From assembly GCF_001613305.1 (NCBI RefSeq), contig NZ_BDCC01000009.1, positions 529,126 through 593,125 on the forward strand: DNA of 64,000 nt, given 5' to 3'. The notes beneath the pieces are model-generated. The model was not told where the DNA came from. It ran no database searches and worked only from the letters and a program-made list of their open reading frames with translations. How positions within the stretch are numbered: position 1 is the stretch's first letter; each line of letters starts with the position of its first letter. The DNA is from Nocardia vaccinii NBRC 15922 (GTDB lineage Bacteria; Actinomycetota; Actinomycetes; Mycobacteriales; Mycobacteriaceae). Both the position numbers and the translations under genes were made by a program. This document shows, piece after piece, positions 7,681-15,386 of the stretch.

Positions 7681-9564
7681 TCAGCTCGGCTCCGCCGACC
7701 CGGAAGCGCCCCCGGCCCCGTGCCGCACACGCACCGCCGACACCGCCCAGGCATCGTGATACTCCGCCTCACCCGGCGGGCCGGAAACATCCTCGGCCAC
7801 AGCCGAATCCGACGAGGCGTCGGCCTCGGCAGCCGAGGCCGGCGCATCCCCGCCGTTCACGGCATCGGCACCGCTCGCGGTGGCACGATCCTCGACAGCT
7901 TCGTGCGCGGCATCCTCGGCCCCCGCGTCGACCTCCGACACGGAACCAGCGGCTCGATCCGAACCGTCCGGATCGGAATCACCGTCCGAAGCACGTTCCG
8001 CCACAACAGAATCCGCCGCCGCTTGATACCCACCGGTATCGCCGGACGAAATGTTCTCGGTCGCAACAGGATCGAGCGATGACGAGGTGTTCTCCGAACC
8101 CTCGGCGGTAGTCGACTCCCCGGACTCCCGCGCCACGGCCGATGGCGACTCACCCGAGCCCGAGACAACCGCATCAGCGGAAGCCGCGGACTCACCGGCG
8201 CCACCCGCCGACAGCTCGGCAGCGGACGCAGACTCTCCGGATGTCCGCCCGCTCGTCGTTTCGGCGGTGGTCGACGTCGACTCTCCGGCGGTCGAAACAC
8301 CCACGTCGGCAGCGCTCACCGACGATTCCGCAGTCACATCCGCCGCTTCGGCAGTCGATCCGGCAGCAGCGGTCGCCACCTCGTGGGACTCCACCGGTGC
8401 CGACTCCCCGGCCACCGCCGCCGACTCGCCCGTGCCCGAGACGGCGGCATCGGCGGGCGCAGCGGAGTTCTCGCGCACAACCGCATCCGGTGAAACCGGG
8501 TCACCTTGTGGCTCAACGACTTCCGGTGCCGCCGCCGATGCAACAGGGTCGGTCGAACGAGTTACCGTCTCCGGCGCATCGACATCGGCCGAGGGGGCCG
8601 CCGTCTCCCGCACAGCTGCGCCATCCGAGGGGGCTGCGGTTTCCGGCGCAACAGCTCCCGATGTGCTCACGTTCTCCGATACAACGGCGCTCGCCGACGT
8701 GGCGGCTTCCTGCCGCGCACTCTCGTTCGCCGATGCCGAGTCGTCCTCGCGGGCAACAGCGGTGGACGCGTCCGGCACGACCACATCGCCCGGCGTGGTC
8801 GCCGAGGACTTGCGCAGTTCTTCCGGCGAGACGAGTTCGACGGCGGCATCGTCGTAGGCCTCGTAGCGAGGGGAACCGCCGCCGGTGGGTAATTCGGTGT
8901 CGGAGTGGGCTCCACAGCCGTATTCGGCGTGGACGACGTGGCCGTCGGCGCCGAGGGCGTTGGCGCAGACACCGTAGGAGGCGCGCAGGGCGCCGGCCAG
9001 GGGGACGTAGAAACCGCAGAGGCGACAGGTCGAGGGGGCGGCGCGCGCCATCTCGGTGTCGGGGCCGTATTCGGTGAACCAGCGTTCGGCGGCCTCCGCG
9101 CGGCCCTCGCGGCTCAACACCTGCGGGCGGCCCTGGCCGAGCTCCTCGCAGACGTCGTCGACGACCGGATCGCCGGTCACGACGTAGCCGGGGACCAGGC
9201 GCGGATCGCCCGGCAGCGGGGCCAGCAGATCGCCGGGCGCGAGATCGCCGGGCCGCACCCGCTGATCCCACGGAACGAAATCGGGGGCGACCAGGGCATC
9301 GGGGCCGGGCAGCAGGGCCGATTCGCTGACCGTGGCCCGGTCCGCCTCCGGCGGCGCGGCCACCACGACCGCCCACTGCCAGCCGCGATAGCCGGACAGG
9401 GTCGTCGCGAAATGGTGGGTGGCCGCGTACTCGTCCTCGGCGGTCACGCCCAGATGCTCGCCCACACCTTCGGGCTGCAGCTCCAGGAGCGCACGGCGAG
9501 CCACGTCGACCGCCTCCGCCAGGATCGGTCGCACATCGGGCTCCGAAACAGAAACTGCGCTCAC
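7681..9564 (-). CDS. DUF3027 protein with giant low-complexity extension
   Basis: A 627-residue protein. The first 240 residues are a typical actinobacterial DUF3027 domain, with YRGWQWAVVVAAPP, VAPDFVPWDQRVRPGDLAPGDLL and the cysteine pattern CRLCGFY... YGVCANAL near residues 180-205, which could bind a metal. Related proteins are around 250-300 residues in mycobacteria (from memory). Here about 320 extra residues of Ala/Ser/Glu/Thr/Val-rich sequence (genome 7810-8772) precede a short conserved-looking end (YHDAWAVSAVRVRHG). GTG 9564 starts the gene, with CAAAAT 7 nt upstream. The next gene in the operon is the GHKL ATPase. Function unknown; the tail is probably disordered. Confidence 0.85.
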   Translation of the reverse strand: MSAVSVSEPDVRPILAEAVDVARRALLELQPEGVGEHLGVTAEDEYAATHHFATTLSGYRGWQWAVVVAAPPEADRATVSESALLPGPDALVAPDFVPWDQRVRPGDLAPGDLLAPLPGDPRLVPGYVVTGDPVVDDVCEELGQGRPQVLSREGRAEAAERWFTEYGPDTEMARAAPSTCRLCGFYVPLAGALRASYGVCANALGADGHVVHAEYGCGAHSDTELPTGGGSPRYEAYDDAAVELVSPEELRKSSATTPGDVVVPDASTAVAREDDSASANESARQEAATSASAVVSENVSTSGAVAPETAAPSDGAAVRETAAPSADVDAPETVTRSTDPVASAAAPEVVEPQGDPVSPDAVVRENSAAPADAAVSGTGESAAVAGESAPVESHEVATAAAGSTAEAADVTAESSVSAADVGVSTAGESTSTTAETTSGRTSGESASAAELSAGGAGESAASADAVVSGSGESPSAVARESGESTTAEGSENTSSSLDPVATENISSGDTGGYQAAADSVVAERASDGDSDPDGSDRAAGSVSEVDAGAEDAAHEAVEDRATASGADAVNGGDAPASAAEADASSDSAVAEDVSGPPGEAEYHDAWAVSAVRVRHGAGGASGSAEPS

Positions 9565-9581
9565 GCCCTACATTTTGCCGC
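9565..9581. promoter_or_regulatory. 17-bp divergent promoter with overlapping -10 elements
   Basis: Only 17 bp separate the DUF3027 GTG and the cyclotransferase ATG. TACATT (9569-9574, plus strand) ends 7 nt before the ATG, and CAAAAT (9577-9572, minus strand) ends 7 nt before the GTG. The two -10-like hexamers overlap by 3 bp, and both -35 regions must lie inside the opposite coding sequence. Confidence 0.5.
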
Positions 9582-10364
9582 ATGGAACGCAAACCCCGTG
9601 CGTTGGCCGCGACAGGGCTGATCGCGCTGGCAGTGGCCCTGTGCGCCACAACCGGATGTGATGTGCTCGATACCACCCCGCACCTGCGGGTGAAGGTGCT
9701 GGCAACCCGCCCGCACGACCACACCGCGTTCACCGAGGGCCTCGAGATCGACGGCGATGTCCTCTACGAGAGCACCGGGCTCGAGGGCAAATCCGGTCTG
9801 CGCGCGACGAATCTCGGCACCGGTGCGCAACTGGCCCGCATCGACCTGGACCCGCGATACTTCGGCGAGGGCGTCACCCGCGCAGGCGCCACCCTGTGGC
9901 AGCTGACCTGGAAGAACGGCATCGCCTACGCCCGTGACCCGGCCACCCTGACCGAACGCCGGCAAGTGCGCTTCGACGGTGAGGGCTGGGGGCTGTGCAC
10001 ACGCGGAAAAAGCCTGGTCATGAGCGACGGCACCAGCACCCTCACATTCCGCGACCCGGTCAGCTTCGCCCCGACCGGCTCGATCCGGCTCACCGATTAC
10101 ACCGGTGCCCGCCTCAATGAACTCGACTGCGCACCCGACGGCACCGTCTACGCCAACGACTGGCCGACCAACCACATCCTGCACATCGATCCCACTTCCG
10201 GCCGGGTACTCGGCGATATCGACGCATCGGGCCTGCTCACCCCCACCCAACAAGCCGGAGCCGACGTCCTCAACGGCATCGCCCACCTCCCCGGCACCGA
10301 CCACTTCCTGATCACCGGCAAGAACTGGCCGACCACCTTCGAAGTGCAATTCGTGCGGCGCTGA
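9582..10364 (+). CDS. Glutaminyl-peptide cyclotransferase, lipoprotein
   Basis: A 260-residue bacterial/plant-type glutamine cyclotransferase. This five-bladed beta-propeller enzyme converts N-terminal Gln of peptides into pyroglutamate. Diagnostic stretches are RPHDHTAFTEGLEIDGDVLYESTG near residue 45, LWQLTWKNGIAY near 105, ARLNELDCAPDGTVYANDWPTN and LNGIAHLPGTDHFLITGKNWP. The N-terminus is a signal peptide ending ATTGC, with Cys26 as the probable lipidated residue, so the enzyme is likely anchored outside the cell membrane. The ATG at 9582 follows a TACATT -10 by 7 nt (leaderless). A decayed copy of the gene's final 70 bp lies 100 bp downstream. Confidence 0.87.
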   Translation: MERKPRALAATGLIALAVALCATTGCDVLDTTPHLRVKVLATRPHDHTAFTEGLEIDGDVLYESTGLEGKSGLRATNLGTGAQLARIDLDPRYFGEGVTRAGATLWQLTWKNGIAYARDPATLTERRQVRFDGEGWGLCTRGKSLVMSDGTSTLTFRDPVSFAPTGSIRLTDYTGARLNELDCAPDGTVYANDWPTNHILHIDPTSGRVLGDIDASGLLTPTQQAGADVLNGIAHLPGTDHFLITGKNWPTTFEVQFVRR

Positions 10365-10464
10365 GACCGGCGATGCGGCGTGTGCGCAGGATCACATTCC
10401 GCTCGGCGACACCGGAACCGCTCACCGCGGGCAATCGGGAACCCAGGTGCGCCGCGGCCGTCTT

Positions 10465-10534
10465 GGCATCGGCCACTTCCTGTCCCGGTTGCGACCGGCC
10501 GACCACGTTCGACGTGCGATTCGCGCCGCACCGA
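10465..10534 (+). pseudogene. Remnant of cyclotransferase 3' end
   Basis: About 70 bp resemble the last 70 bp of the intact gene (GHFL... and RPTTFDVRFA against DHFL... and WPTTFEVQFV), at roughly three quarters identity by eye, without a stop at the equivalent place. There is no upstream part. It lies in the leader region of the MFS gene. Confidence 0.6.
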
Positions 10535-10603
10535 CGCGTCGGGCGGCGAGGTCACACCCGGCCCCGGCCACGCATTCATCGGGAGTGCGGGAGAATCGAC
10601 GTT

Positions 10604-12361
10604 GTGACTGCCTCCCGTGAACCCTCCGGCACCGATCCGGGGCGCCGGGACGGCGAGGAATCTCCGCTCACACAGCGACATCCCGGTTACGACCGGTATC
10701 CCCCGCCGCACACCGCGTCCCGTGACCGGCTGCCGCCGTTGCCGCGGCGCGGCAGCGAGCCGGATGTGCCCGAATTCGTCACCCGTCGCCTGTCCGCGGG
10801 ACAGGCGCCGACGCGGGAGAGCACGTCGCAGGCGACGCCGCCGCGAGATGCGCCGCCGACCCGGCCGCTGCACGACAGCCCGCCGCAGGCCGATCCGCCT
10901 ACCGACGATGCCGGTCCCGGCGCCTGGAAGCCGCCCCGCAAGCTGACCGTCACCCGGGTCGTGGCGAGGCGCAGCGTGGAACTCACCGGACGCGGCCTGC
11001 GCACCTTCCAGCGCGCGGCCGAGGCCGACGGTGCGGGCGAATCCGGGCTCACCGCACTGGTTTACGCGACGATGGCCAACTTCGCCCTGGACGCGGCCAT
11101 CGCCGTATCCCTGGCCAACACCCTGTTCTTCGCCGCGCAGACCGCGGAATCCAAGGGCAAGGTGGCGTTGTACCTGCTGATCACGATCGCGCCGTTCGCG
11201 GTGATCGCCCCGCTGATCGGCCCCATGCTGGACCGGCTGCAACGCGGCCGCAGACTGGCGCTGTCCGGATCGTTCGCCGTGCGCGCGGTGGTCGCGATCG
11301 TGCTGATCTTCAACTTCAACGGGTGGGCGCTGTATCCGCTGGCCTTGGTGATGATGATCCTCAGTAAATCGTTCGCGGTGCTCAAGAGCGCGGTCACCCC
11401 GCGCGTCCTGCCGCCGGATATCGACCTGGTGCGCACCAATTCCCGGCTCACGGTCTTCGGACTGGTCGGCGGCACGCTGGGCGCGGGCGGTCTCGCCGGG
11501 GCGGTCGCCGCGGTCGCCGGATCGCCGGGCGCGCTGGTCTTCGCCGCGCTCATCGCGGCCGCGGGAACATATCTGAGCCTGCGCATCCCGTCCTGGGTCG
11601 AGGTCACCGAGGGCGAGGTCCCCGCGACGCTCGGCTACCACCGCGACAGCGAGATCCTCGACAAGGACGGCGCGTCACCGATCAAACCGAGCAAACGCCG
11701 TCAGCCACTGGGCCGTTCGGTGGTGACCGGTCTGTGGGGTAACAGCGCGATCCGGGTGCTCACCGGATTCCTCACCTTCTACGTCGCCTTCGTCGCGAAA
11801 TCGACCGAACACCGTCCGGTGCAGCAGGCCGCGATGCTGGGCGCGGTCGGCGCGGCCGCGGCGATCGGCAACTTCGCGGGCAATGCGACCGGCGCGCGAA
11901 TGAAACTCGGACGTCCGGCACTGATCGTGCTGGTGTGTACGGCCGCGTGCACGATCGTCGCGGTGGTCGCGGCGCTGACCGACAATCTGCTGGGCGCCGC
12001 GCTGGCGACCCTGGTCGGCGCATGCGCCAGCGCCTTGGCGAAGGTCTCGCTGGACGCCTCGATCCAGGACGATCTGCCGCCGGAGTCGATCGCGTCGGGA
12101 TTCGGCCGGTCCGAGACGGTGCTGCAGTTGTCCTGGGTGGTCGGCGGCGCGGGTGGCGTCCTGCTGCCCACGACGTGGTGGGAGGGCTTCACCGTGGTCG
12201 CCGCGGTGCTGGCACTGGGATTGGTGCAGACCTTCGTGAGCTACCGTGGGCATTCGCTGCTGCCCGGTCTGGGCGGCAACCGACCACAACACGCCAAGCA
12301 GGAGGTCTCGGTGGACTCCGCGCCGGGCGCCGCATCCCGACCAGCGACAGGAAACCCGTGA
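10604..12361 (+). CDS. MFS transporter with disordered cytoplasmic N-terminus
   Basis: About 585 residues from GTG 10604. The first 140 are Pro/Arg/Ser-rich and contain no membrane helix. Then follow about 12 hydrophobic helices with MFS features, including LIGPMLDRLQRGRRLALSGS (the loop 2-3 GxxxDR motif) near residue 205. It corresponds to the large MFS-like protein next to a DUF2771 gene in mycobacteria (Rv0876c-like, from memory). Substrate unknown. GAGAAT lies 7 nt before the GTG, suggesting leaderless transcription, and in-frame sequence upstream contains the cyclotransferase remnant. The stop overlaps the GTG of the DUF2771 gene (GTGA), so the two are co-translated. Confidence 0.8.
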   Translation: MTASREPSGTDPGRRDGEESPLTQRHPGYDRYPPPHTASRDRLPPLPRRGSEPDVPEFVTRRLSAGQAPTRESTSQATPPRDAPPTRPLHDSPPQADPPTDDAGPGAWKPPRKLTVTRVVARRSVELTGRGLRTFQRAAEADGAGESGLTALVYATMANFALDAAIAVSLANTLFFAAQTAESKGKVALYLLITIAPFAVIAPLIGPMLDRLQRGRRLALSGSFAVRAVVAIVLIFNFNGWALYPLALVMMILSKSFAVLKSAVTPRVLPPDIDLVRTNSRLTVFGLVGGTLGAGGLAGAVAAVAGSPGALVFAALIAAAGTYLSLRIPSWVEVTEGEVPATLGYHRDSEILDKDGASPIKPSKRRQPLGRSVVTGLWGNSAIRVLTGFLTFYVAFVAKSTEHRPVQQAAMLGAVGAAAAIGNFAGNATGARMKLGRPALIVLVCTAACTIVAVVAALTDNLLGAALATLVGACASALAKVSLDASIQDDLPPESIASGFGRSETVLQLSWVVGGAGGVLLPTTWWEGFTVVAAVLALGLVQTFVSYRGHSLLPGLGGNRPQHAKQEVSVDSAPGAASRPATGNP

Positions 12362-12891
12362 CCAAGCCCAGCACCCGCACGATCGTCGCGCTGGCCGCGG
12401 CGGGTGTGCTCGTTGTGATCGTCGCCGTCGCCGCCGTCGTCATCGTGGCCGTGCGACACACGACCACACCGGATCCGGCGCTGACCGTGTACGCCCACGG
12501 CAAATCCGCCACCGTGGCCCCCTACCGGTACTGCACGGTGGCCGGGGTCGCCGATTCCGGACGGCTGAACCTGAAGTGCCGGGAGAGCGATATCAGCGTG
12601 CCGCTGGATCCGGCCGGTTATCCGGTGCAGATCTCGCTGCCGAAGAAGATCGCCGACGCGCCGTGGATCATGGTGCGCGAGTACGTCCTTCCGGACAATC
12701 GGACAATCGTCCGCGACGTCAAGACCTACCGCGACTTCGCATCCGGCACCCTAGCGCTGACCGTCCCGTCCCGCCCGGGCCCCGGCCTTCGCCTGGTCGG
12801 CATCGAGCTCCAACTCGTGCTGCCCGCTCGCGACGAGACCGGCCGCGAATTCTTCACCCCGTACCAGGCCTGGTCGATCAAGACCGCCTGA
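12358..12891 (+). CDS. DUF2771 membrane-anchored exported protein
   Basis: A 177-residue protein with an N-terminal hydrophobic helix (IVALAAAGVLVVIVAVAAVVIVAV) but no clear cleavage site or lipobox, so it is probably a single-pass membrane protein with the rest outside. The body has the DUF2771 pattern: a CTVAG... LNLKC cysteine pair, VPLDPAGYPVQISLPKKIADAPW and a C-terminal YQAWSIKTA. Start GTG overlaps the MFS stop by 4 bp. The strict coupling suggests it works with the transporter, perhaps as an accessory subunit; this is inference, and the family has no assigned function. Confidence 0.82.
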   Translation: MTKPSTRTIVALAAAGVLVVIVAVAAVVIVAVRHTTTPDPALTVYAHGKSATVAPYRYCTVAGVADSGRLNLKCRESDISVPLDPAGYPVQISLPKKIADAPWIMVREYVLPDNRTIVRDVKTYRDFASGTLALTVPSRPGPGLRLVGIELQLVLPARDETGREFFTPYQAWSIKTA

Positions 12892-12951
12892 GCGCCGGCG
12901 AGGCCGCGTTCTGGACAGGCTCGAGACAGGCCCGAGACAGGCCCCGGACAA

Positions 12952-12988
12952 CCGCAGCCCCGGCACACGATGTGCGCCGAGGCTGCGG
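12952..12988. terminator. Bidirectional terminator hairpin
   Basis: CCGCAGCC pairs with GGCTGCGG, with an inner GGC/CAC to GTG/GCC stem. It lies between the convergent DUF2771 and cold-shock genes. Just before it is a triple direct repeat of GACAGGC-type units (12913-12947). Confidence 0.6.
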
Positions 12989-13000
12989 GAGACGATCTGC

Positions 13001-13432
13001 TCAGTGATCCAATTCGCGCGCGACGCCGCGGACCACCTCGGCGATGCGCTGAGCGGTCTTGCGGTCCGGGTACTTGCCCTTGCGCAGATCCGGCTGCACC
13101 TTGGCCTCCAGCAGGGTGATCATGTCCTCGATCATCCCGTGCAGGTCGTCGGGGCCCTTGCGAGGGTGCTGCGGCGCGGATTCCTTGTGCCCCTGGCCTT
13201 GTCCGCCGCGCACGGACGGCGGCGGCTCCAGCAGTTTGAGGCTCAACGCCTGCGGGCCGCGGCGGCCGGCCGCCATCCCGAATTCGACCCGTTGCCCGGG
13301 CTTCAACCCCTCGACACCCTTGGGCAATGCAGACGACCGAACATAGACGTCCTCCCCCTCATCCTGGGAAAGGAAGCCAAAGCCCTTTTCGACGTCGTAC
13401 CACTTCACCTTGCCGGTCGGCACTGCGCTCAC
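13001..13432 (-). CDS. Cold-shock domain protein with C-terminal extension
   Basis: A 143-residue protein. Residues 1-70 are a cold-shock domain with the RNP motifs KGFGFLSQ and VYVRSSAL. The remaining 75 residues form a charged linker followed by a helical domain ([39 protein letters not shown]) found in actinobacterial CspB-type proteins that are twice the length of CspA. It binds single-stranded nucleic acid and is likely cytoplasmic. The GTG at 13432 gives the family start [17 protein letters not shown] lies 6 nt upstream and no ribosome-binding site is visible. Confidence 0.9.
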   Translation of the reverse strand: MSAVPTGKVKWYDVEKGFGFLSQDEGEDVYVRSSALPKGVEGLKPGQRVEFGMAAGRRGPQALSLKLLEPPPSVRGGQGQGHKESAPQHPRKGPDDLHGMIEDMITLLEAKVQPDLRKGKYPDRKTAQRIAEVVRGVARELDH

Positions 13433-13605
13433 CCGTTCATCTTCGAATGCCCGGACGGCCCGGGCACAGTCATCGGCGCCGGAGGTGTATCCGGCGCCCT
13501 TGCGTTCGCGAAAAGAACGCGCCCCACACAGGCATGCAGGACGCGATTGTCGTCGAGTCTACCCCGGTGACGATTCCCGAAGCACATCAGTTTTACGGTG
13601 CAGCA

Positions 13606-13839
13606 ATGCCGGATTCCTCTTCTGACCGTCCGCCGCGGCGCGCCGCGAATCGGCTGCTGCCCGTCGCCGTCGGCCTCTTCGTGATCGGGTTGGTGGCGAT
13701 CATCGCCATATTCCTGACCCCGGTAGTGTCCGACGCCCATCCGGGCCTGTGGCTGTATCTCGTCGCGATGGCCGCGACTCCGGGCGGACTTCTGCTGGCG
13801 ATCTTGTTCGCACTGTGGTCCGGCCGCCGGGCGCGCTGA
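13606..13839 (+). CDS. Small two-helix membrane protein
   Basis: A 77-residue protein with a basic, Ser/Pro-rich N-terminus and two hydrophobic helices (LLPVAVGLFVIGLVAIIAIFL and LWLYLVAMAATPGGLLLAILFALW), ending RRAR. It is similar in size and position to the small membrane protein beside cspB in mycobacteria (Rv0870c-like, from memory). Function unknown. TACGGT at 13594-13599 ends 6 nt before the ATG, a leaderless arrangement that sets this start over longer in-frame options. It is divergent from the cold-shock gene, with 173 bp between starts. Confidence 0.7.
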   Translation: MPDSSSDRPPRRAANRLLPVAVGLFVIGLVAIIAIFLTPVVSDAHPGLWLYLVAMAATPGGLLLAILFALWSGRRAR

Positions 13840-13888
13840 ATCCCCTCGGCCGACAACAGGAATGCCCTGTTCGCATTCCAACTACACA

Positions 13889-13904
13889 TGTGACGTTCAT
13901 CACA
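13889..13904. promoter_or_regulatory. CRP-type binding site upstream of rpf
   Basis: TGTGA-CGTTCA-TCACA is a perfect match to the CRP consensus TGTGA-N6-TCACA. In M. tuberculosis the rpfA gene is a known CRP target, so conservation of this site here is expected. Confidence 0.75.
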
Positions 13905-13913
13905 TCACGGCGA

Positions 13914-13935
13914 GGTCACGGACCGGTCACGGACC
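13914..13935. repeat. 11-bp tandem duplication GGTCACGGACC
   Basis: Two perfect head-to-tail copies, placing GTCAC pentamers 11 bp apart, one helical turn. This is the geometry of OmpR-type response-regulator sites, and MtrA (GTCAC-like direct repeats) is a plausible binder because rpf genes are MtrA targets in relatives. The assignment is inference. Confidence 0.4.
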
Positions 13936-14084
13936 GTACTTGCATACGTGACAACGCACTCACCTGCACCGAAGCTACGCGGAAGACGTTGGGCGCGAGC
14001 GCGACCCGCCCGCACACGCCGGTTACCAAATAGTGATTTTTCGCGGCGATCGTCGTACCGTCTATCCCAGTCGGGAGCAGTCCC

Positions 14085-14305
14085 GGCGCCACCGGCCCGC
14101 CGCACCGAACCTCGCCCCGCGGGTACCGGAACCCCAAGGAGACAGGGGCGAGGGCGGGGAACCCACGTTCCCTACAGGCAGGGAAGCGGAACCGGCCGGA
14201 AACGACCGATTCCTTGGGGTGAAGCCCCGGCGCACCACCCGGTGAGCCAGGGCCGGACGGCCTCTCAGTCCGAACCCGACAGCTCACCTCGCAGGCGCGT
14301 ACGAG
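14085..14305 (+). ncRNA. ydaO/yuaA (c-di-AMP) riboswitch
   Basis: The 5' leader of rpf contains the hallmark conserved blocks of the ydaO class. These are GGGGAACCCACG (14155-14166 region), TTGGGGTGAAGCCCC near 14213-14227, and the 3' block CCGAACCCGACAGCTCACCTCGCAGGCG (key part 14271-14297). Riboswitches of this class bind c-di-AMP and usually turn off downstream genes for cell-wall remodelling; they are known ahead of actinobacterial rpf genes. Boundaries are approximate. The coding start follows 16 nt after the last block. Confidence 0.88.
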
Positions 14306-14320
14306 AGGGAGACACCCGAT

Positions 14321-14998
14321 ATGAGTGGACGCCATCGCAAACCGACCAACACCGGCCGTACCGTTGCCAAGGTCGCCGTTACGAGCGCGATGATGGGCGG
14401 TGCAGGAGTGGCCCTCGCAGGCCACGCCGCCGCGGCTCCGGACTCCGACTGGGACAAGCTCGCGCAGTGTGAGTCCGGAGGCAACTGGGGCATCAACACC
14501 GGTAACGGATTCCACGGCGGACTGCAGTTCACGCCCAGCACCTGGGCTTCCTACGGCGGCACGCAGTACGCTTCGAGCCCCGAACACGCCAGCAAGGACC
14601 AGCAGATCGCGGTCGCCGAGAAGGTTCTCGCGACCCAGGGCTGGGGCGCCTGGCCTTCCTGCTCGTCGCACCTGGGCCTGCACAGCTCCCCGTCGCAGCG
14701 CACCGCGCCCGCCTCCAGCACCACCCAGCAGGCCGCTCCGCACATGCAGGCTCAGCCTGAGATCGCGACTCACTCGCAGGCTCCTGTGCAGCAGGCCCCC
14801 GTGCAGCAGGCCGCGCCGGACGGCAGCCAGCAGGTCTTCCAGACCGTCGACAAGGGCATCACCATGGCCCAGCAGCACGGCATTCAGCTGCCGCAGCAGG
14901 CCATGGACGCGTACAAAGCCGCCAAGGCCAGCGGCGTCAAGCTCGATCCCAGCGTGGTCAACTTCTTCGAGGCGAACAAGAGCTTCCTGCCCAACTGA
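14321..14998 (+). CDS. rpfA: Resuscitation-promoting factor (transglycosylase-like)
   Basis: A 225-residue secreted protein. The signal peptide runs to about residue 38 (GHAAAAPDSDW). The Rpf domain occupies residues 40-117 with LAQCESGGNWGINTGNGFHGGLQFTPSTW, including the catalytic Glu in CESGGNW, and the second conserved Cys in WPSCSSHL. A Gln/Ala/Pro-rich spacer contains the repeated QQAPVQQA. The C-terminal 60 residues are helical (DKGITMAQQHGIQLPQQAMDAY). Rpf enzymes cleave peptidoglycan glycan strands and promote exit from dormancy. Upstream are a CRP-like site and a c-di-AMP riboswitch; a terminator follows directly. Confidence 0.93.
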   Translation: MSGRHRKPTNTGRTVAKVAVTSAMMGGAGVALAGHAAAAPDSDWDKLAQCESGGNWGINTGNGFHGGLQFTPSTWASYGGTQYASSPEHASKDQQIAVAEKVLATQGWGAWPSCSSHLGLHSSPSQRTAPASSTTQQAAPHMQAQPEIATHSQAPVQQAPVQQAAPDGSQQVFQTVDKGITMAQQHGIQLPQQAMDAYKAAKASGVKLDPSVVNFFEANKSFLPN

Positions 14999-15045
14999 CT
15001 CGGTCTGCCTGAGGCACGTTTCAGCTATTATCGGGAAATAAGAGA

Positions 15046-15075
15046 AGGCCCCGCATCCGAAAGGATGTGGGGCCT
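15046..15075. terminator. Rho-independent terminator after rpf
   Basis: A near-perfect 13-bp stem, with one G-T pair, is capped by a GAAA tetraloop and followed by GCTCTGTTT on the plus strand. On the minus strand it is preceded by a run of A, so it may also serve the convergent small gene. Confidence 0.8.
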
Positions 15076-15089
15076 GCTCTGTTTCGTAG

Positions 15090-15278
15090 TCAGCGGTTGA
15101 TCACAGTGTGCGGGTGCACATAGGGAATCTCTTCCGCCGGCACCGGAAACTCGGTGTCCTCGCCGAACGGCGAAAGACCACCGGAACGGGTGGATGAGAG
15201 CTCAGTGACGGCATGGTCGCCATTGTCGAGCTGCGGCCAGCCGTTGTCGACGTAGGGTTTCTTCGATTTGTTCACCAC
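15090..15278 (-). CDS. Small conserved hypothetical protein (62 aa)
   Basis: Starts GTG GTG AAC AAA ([18 protein letters not shown]) at 15278, or at the second GTG at 15275, and ends [13 protein letters not shown]. It is hydrophilic and proline-rich, with no membrane helix or known domain. It is divergent from the helicase-associated gene, as the small gene Rv0863 is from Rv0862c in M. tuberculosis (from memory), and that synteny is the main evidence that it is real. AATGAT lies 6 nt before the second GTG, so leaderless expression is possible. Longer in-frame extensions on this strand are antisense to the neighbouring gene and were rejected. Confidence 0.7.
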   Translation of the reverse strand: MVNKSKKPYVDNGWPQLDNGDHAVTELSSTRSGGLSPFGEDTEFPVPAEEIPYVHPHTVINR

Positions 15279-15386
15279 GGGATCATTCTGGCACGGCCGC
15301 CTCGATCGCCGCACGCTCCCATTGCCGCTGCGCGACGGTGGCCGGTCCCTCAGCGCCCACCCGTGTGTCGCCGTACGCTGGACAGG

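Noticed and set aside
8051..8857. 268-codon Ser/Ala/Asp/Thr frame on the plus strand
   Set aside because: Antisense image of the low-complexity tail of the DUF3027 protein.
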